From contig CM064430.1 of NCBI GenBank assembly GCA_032690845.1, positions 49,015,882 to 49,079,881 of the forward strand: a stretch of 64,000 bases of DNA. Reading direction: 5' to 3'. This DNA is from Eleusine coracana subsp. coracana (Eukaryota; Streptophyta; Magnoliopsida; Poales; Poaceae). Position 1 is the first letter of the stretch, and each line of letters starts with the position of its first letter. Positions 61,433-64,000 of this stretch are shown here, in pieces. The translations under genes and the position numbers were made by a program. The notes beneath the pieces were generated by a model, which saw only the letters and a program-made list of their open reading frames with translations, was not told where the DNA came from and made no database searches.

Positions 61433-62606
61433 CACTACGGGAAACGTCTAATATGCCAAGTGCTCGCATCTTTGTCGAGTGTCAAATATCGAGCACTCAG
61501 CAACTATAGAGTTTACCAAGTGTCAGGAAGCAGCGCCGACAGCATAAACAAAACACTCGGCATACGAGACCTTTGTCGAGTGCTGCAGCACGCACACGGC
61601 AAAAAGAAAGACTTTGCCGAGTGTCTCACTGAGGACACTCGGCAAAAGGGCCGCGTGGCAGTGCCCCTCCACACAGCATAAGTCTTTGGTGAGTGCTGGC
61701 ATGGAGACACACGGCAAAGGTGTGCTATTTGCCGAGTGTCGAAACCGGCACACAGTAAAAAGCTGGGCTTTGCCGAGTGTTCCCGTTCAGCACTCCGCAA
61801 ACCTGCCATGTGGCAGTGCCCTGAGCATAACCTAGACAACTTAGACAATCACAAACACCTTAGAAAACTTACAAGTCAATAATTTGTTATCTATAAATAC
61901 TTACAAAATCTTCCATTCTCGGCAGGGGCATCAAATAATCAGCCTAGGCCTAGAAATGAAGAAGAGCCGGGTGCAGGGATCGCTCGCAGCCTGTTCGGAC
62001 CTCAGCCTGGGTCTTAGTCAGTGTATTTGAGAACCTATTAGTTTGTGAACTTGTCATCGTGTGAACTTATGTATTTGAGAACCTGTTAGTTTGTGAACTT
62101 GTAAACTTGGAGAGTTGACGACTTCAAACATTTTCATGATTATTTGAGGACTTCAGTTTGTTATTTGAGATGTATGCCTGTGATAATATTGAGATTTATG
62201 CCTCTGACTGTGGGGACAAAGAAAAACAAAATTTAAAAAAAATCTGTAACAAGGGTTTGCCGAGTGCTATGGCAATGACACTCGGCAAACCCTGGGACCT
62301 TTGCCGAGTGCTATGGCCATAGCACTCGGCAAAACTTGGGAATTTTGTCGAGTACTGTGTCCAAGACACTCGGCAAAATGTTGGAGGTTTGTCGAGTGCT
62401 TCTATACGGGCACTCGGTAAAGTGTCTGTCAGCCGTCTGTCGCCGTCAACCACATTTTTTTGCCGAACACCAAAATAAGCACTCGGCAAAGATGTTCGCC
62501 AAGTGTCCGACTTTTAGCACTCGACAAATTTACTATGCCGGCGATGGCTTGGCCGTGTGGTCTTTGCCGAGTGCTGGCACTCGGCAAAGCGTCTGTTTCT
62601 GTAGTG
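61433..62606. mobile_element. Non-autonomous CACTA element with TTA target duplication
   Basis: It begins CACTACGGGAAACGTC and ends with the complement of CACTACAGAAACAGACG; TTA flanks both sides (61430-61432 and 62607-62609). Both flanks inside the element are filled with TTTGCCGAGTG and CACTCGGCAAA repeats, the known subterminal motif of a grass CACTA group. The 1174-base body encodes no transposase. Apparent frames rich in LPSV and CRVL arise from the repeats. Confidence 0.88.
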
Positions 62607-63369
62607 TTAGCATCTGCATTACTCCCTTCCTTGATAATTTGCAAAGTTTTGGACTGTTAGGATGAGAGAAAGAAGAAGGAGCTGACGAGCAGGGTCCAGT
62701 CGTCAATGACTGAAAGAAATAGCTGAGTGATGAGTAATATGGATGACATGTGTAGTCTATTTGACAGTTTTTATGAAAGTCATAGTTGTCAATCAGACAG
62801 CTTTTGACTTTTCTCACAGTTAATAGCTCACACTAGCTTTTTTTATAGCCATAACTCATAGCAGTTTTTTCTCACAGCCACAACCCAACTAAACACACTC
62901 ATAATATATGTAAAAAACCAAGCAAAACAAGTATCGAAGAAACATTGGAAAATAACTTATATGACAAATAAAAATGTTTATTGCAACATGCAAATGTGTC
63001 TTTTGCAGCATGCTAGGGTAGATGATTCTGCAACAAGTAAATAGAGTATTGCAGCATATAAGAATGACTATTGCGACATTATAACAATGTTTGCTGCAAC
63101 AACGAGGAATAGGTAAGGCAACATAAAGCAGCACATGTTGTAACATATATATAGATCATATGAAAATATATAAATTTGTTTTGCAACATTGAAAATAACT
63201 TATGCAACAATAAGAAACTAATGCAACTTGACTGAGAAATATATGTAAACTTTCAAGAAACTGATAAGGAGCTAATCTATTATTTATGTATGCAAGTGCT
63301 CTACTAAAGCAAGATGATCGTACATATGGTCATTAACATCTTATCGATAGATCGACATTTTTCCCCACA
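62607..63369. other. Spacer with possible miniature element
   Basis: About 62740-62890 (TCTCACAGTTAATAGC, CTCACAGCCACAACCCAAC) resembles an hAT-type miniature element but its ends are unclear. Positions 62900-63250 have repeated TTGCAACAT or TTGCAGCAT words. No gene is seen. Confidence 0.4.
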
Positions 63370-63760
63370 AAATCCCTTATTCTTGTTGTGGTCAAGATAA
63401 AGACTCATGAAGATAACTACTTGGATCATTACTTGGAGTACATGACAAGTCAATACTAGAGATAGAAAGTAGAGATAGAATCCTAGTCAGAAATCATGTT
63501 GTAACTGACTAGAACACTTGCCATGTAACCCTGCCCCCCCTCCCCCCCGGATATATAAGGAGGGGCAGGGGCTCTCTTATTGACACCTGGAATAATACAC
63601 CACAGAATACAGGACGTAGGGTTGTTATCCTTCGGGAGGCCCGAACCTGTCTAAACCTTGCGTCTTGTGTGTCCATCGACTCTCGATCTCGCGTATGCCT
63701 TTACCGATACACAAGGATCATGAGTAGCCCTATGATCCACTGCCGATATTAGTATCGACA
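63370..63760 (+). mobile_element. LTR 3' part, plus strand
   Basis: An ATATATAAG TATA box at 63551-63559 is followed by GGACGTAGGGTTGTTATC, CCCGAACCTGTCTAAACC and an end in AGTATCGACA. This order is typical of grass Gypsy LTRs with U3-R-U5. The 5' limit is uncertain, and no internal region follows, so it may be a solo LTR or short element. A related fragment is at 23620-24110. Confidence 0.55.
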
Positions 63761-63829
63761 AAACTGTAACAAAGTCACTGGAGTGGGTGCCGTTCTGCAG
63801 CATGGAAATTCATCATCAACAAGAGGAGG

Positions 63830-64000
63830 GAAGGGAGGCGGAGTGAGAGGAAGCGACGTGAAAGGCCTGATCGGTGTCGGTGATGATGAGGCGGAAGGAG
63901 GCGCAGGCGAGGGCGGGCCGCCGGGGTTGGCAGGCGGAGCAAGATCTCCAACAGGAGCTCGTCCCAGGGATTAGGGAGCGGATGCGGCCGCTCGGGGTCG
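63830..64000 (-). pseudogene. F-box protein gene fragment at the window edge
   Basis: The minus strand reads LPNPWDELLLEILLRLPTPA, an F-box N-terminal half, then in another frame ACASFRLIITDTD, the second half. A frameshift separates them near 63915. The gene start lies beyond the right edge. It is paralogous to the two other F-box fragments. Confidence 0.55.

Noticed and set aside
61460..62665. Overlapping frames with LPSV/CRVL-like repeats, and regular repeats suggesting a CRISPR-like array
   Set aside because: The repeats are CACTA subterminal motifs in both orientations with irregular spacing inside an element that has clear ends and a TTA duplication.

Overview
This is nuclear DNA of a grass, most likely from the maize/sorghum/sugarcane group. 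The evidence is split genes with GT-AG introns, GC-rich coding blocks in AT-rich spacers, plant L1 LINEs with a terminal RNase H, Sirevirus-type Copia elements, CACTA elements with the TTTGCCGAGTG subterminal motif, PIF/Harbinger elements with TTA/TAA target duplications, and a Helitron. No prokaryotic features, CRISPR arrays or complete tRNA genes were seen. I could not run searches, so family names rest on motifs.

The only convincing host genes are three paralogous class 3 lipase-like genes (At4g10955-like alpha/beta hydrolases). All lie on the minus strand: copy 1 (1-648, its 3' part off the left edge), copy 2 (20411-22905, apparently intact, 368 residues) and copy 3 (52891-55633, one-base frameshift at the GHSLG nucleophile elbow). 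Each has a 98-base first exon, a phase-2 intron and one long second exon, with a TATA box and a W-box-like core at similar upstream distances. Two further fragments (19016-19133 and 24422-24494) show more duplication. Three F-box-like gene fragments (about 3170-3520, 58880-59290 and 63830-64000) look dead.

Layout. 1-648: lipase 1. 649-12254: spacer holding three short CACTA elements (1748-2555, 4449-5888, 6299-8047) and two abutting PIF/Harbinger elements (10387-11273, 11277-12254). 12780-20400: a duplicated segment. Its left copy holds a Helitron (14414-15436) and a 5'-truncated LINE (15618-19010); its right copy lacks both and runs into lipase 2. 23620-27573: LTR and transposon debris. 27574-51345: a nested retrotransposon cluster. 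A minus-strand Copia element (30478-31521 plus 45678-51345) is split by a plus-strand Sirevirus-like Copia element (31522-45677), whose 3' LTR is split in turn by a 4.3 kb Gypsy-like LTR (41223-45568); another long LTR (27574-30475) abuts it. 51346-52438: a CACTA right end. 52891-55633: lipase 3. 55634-64000: spacer with F-box remnants, a PIF/Harbinger element (60171-60803), a CACTA element (61433-62606) and an LTR end near 63760.

No multi-gene pathway is encoded. The main interest is structural: an expanding lipase family among transposons that also mark the order of events, with an empty site for the Helitron, a target duplication for the nested Copia, and a frameshift in one lipase copy.
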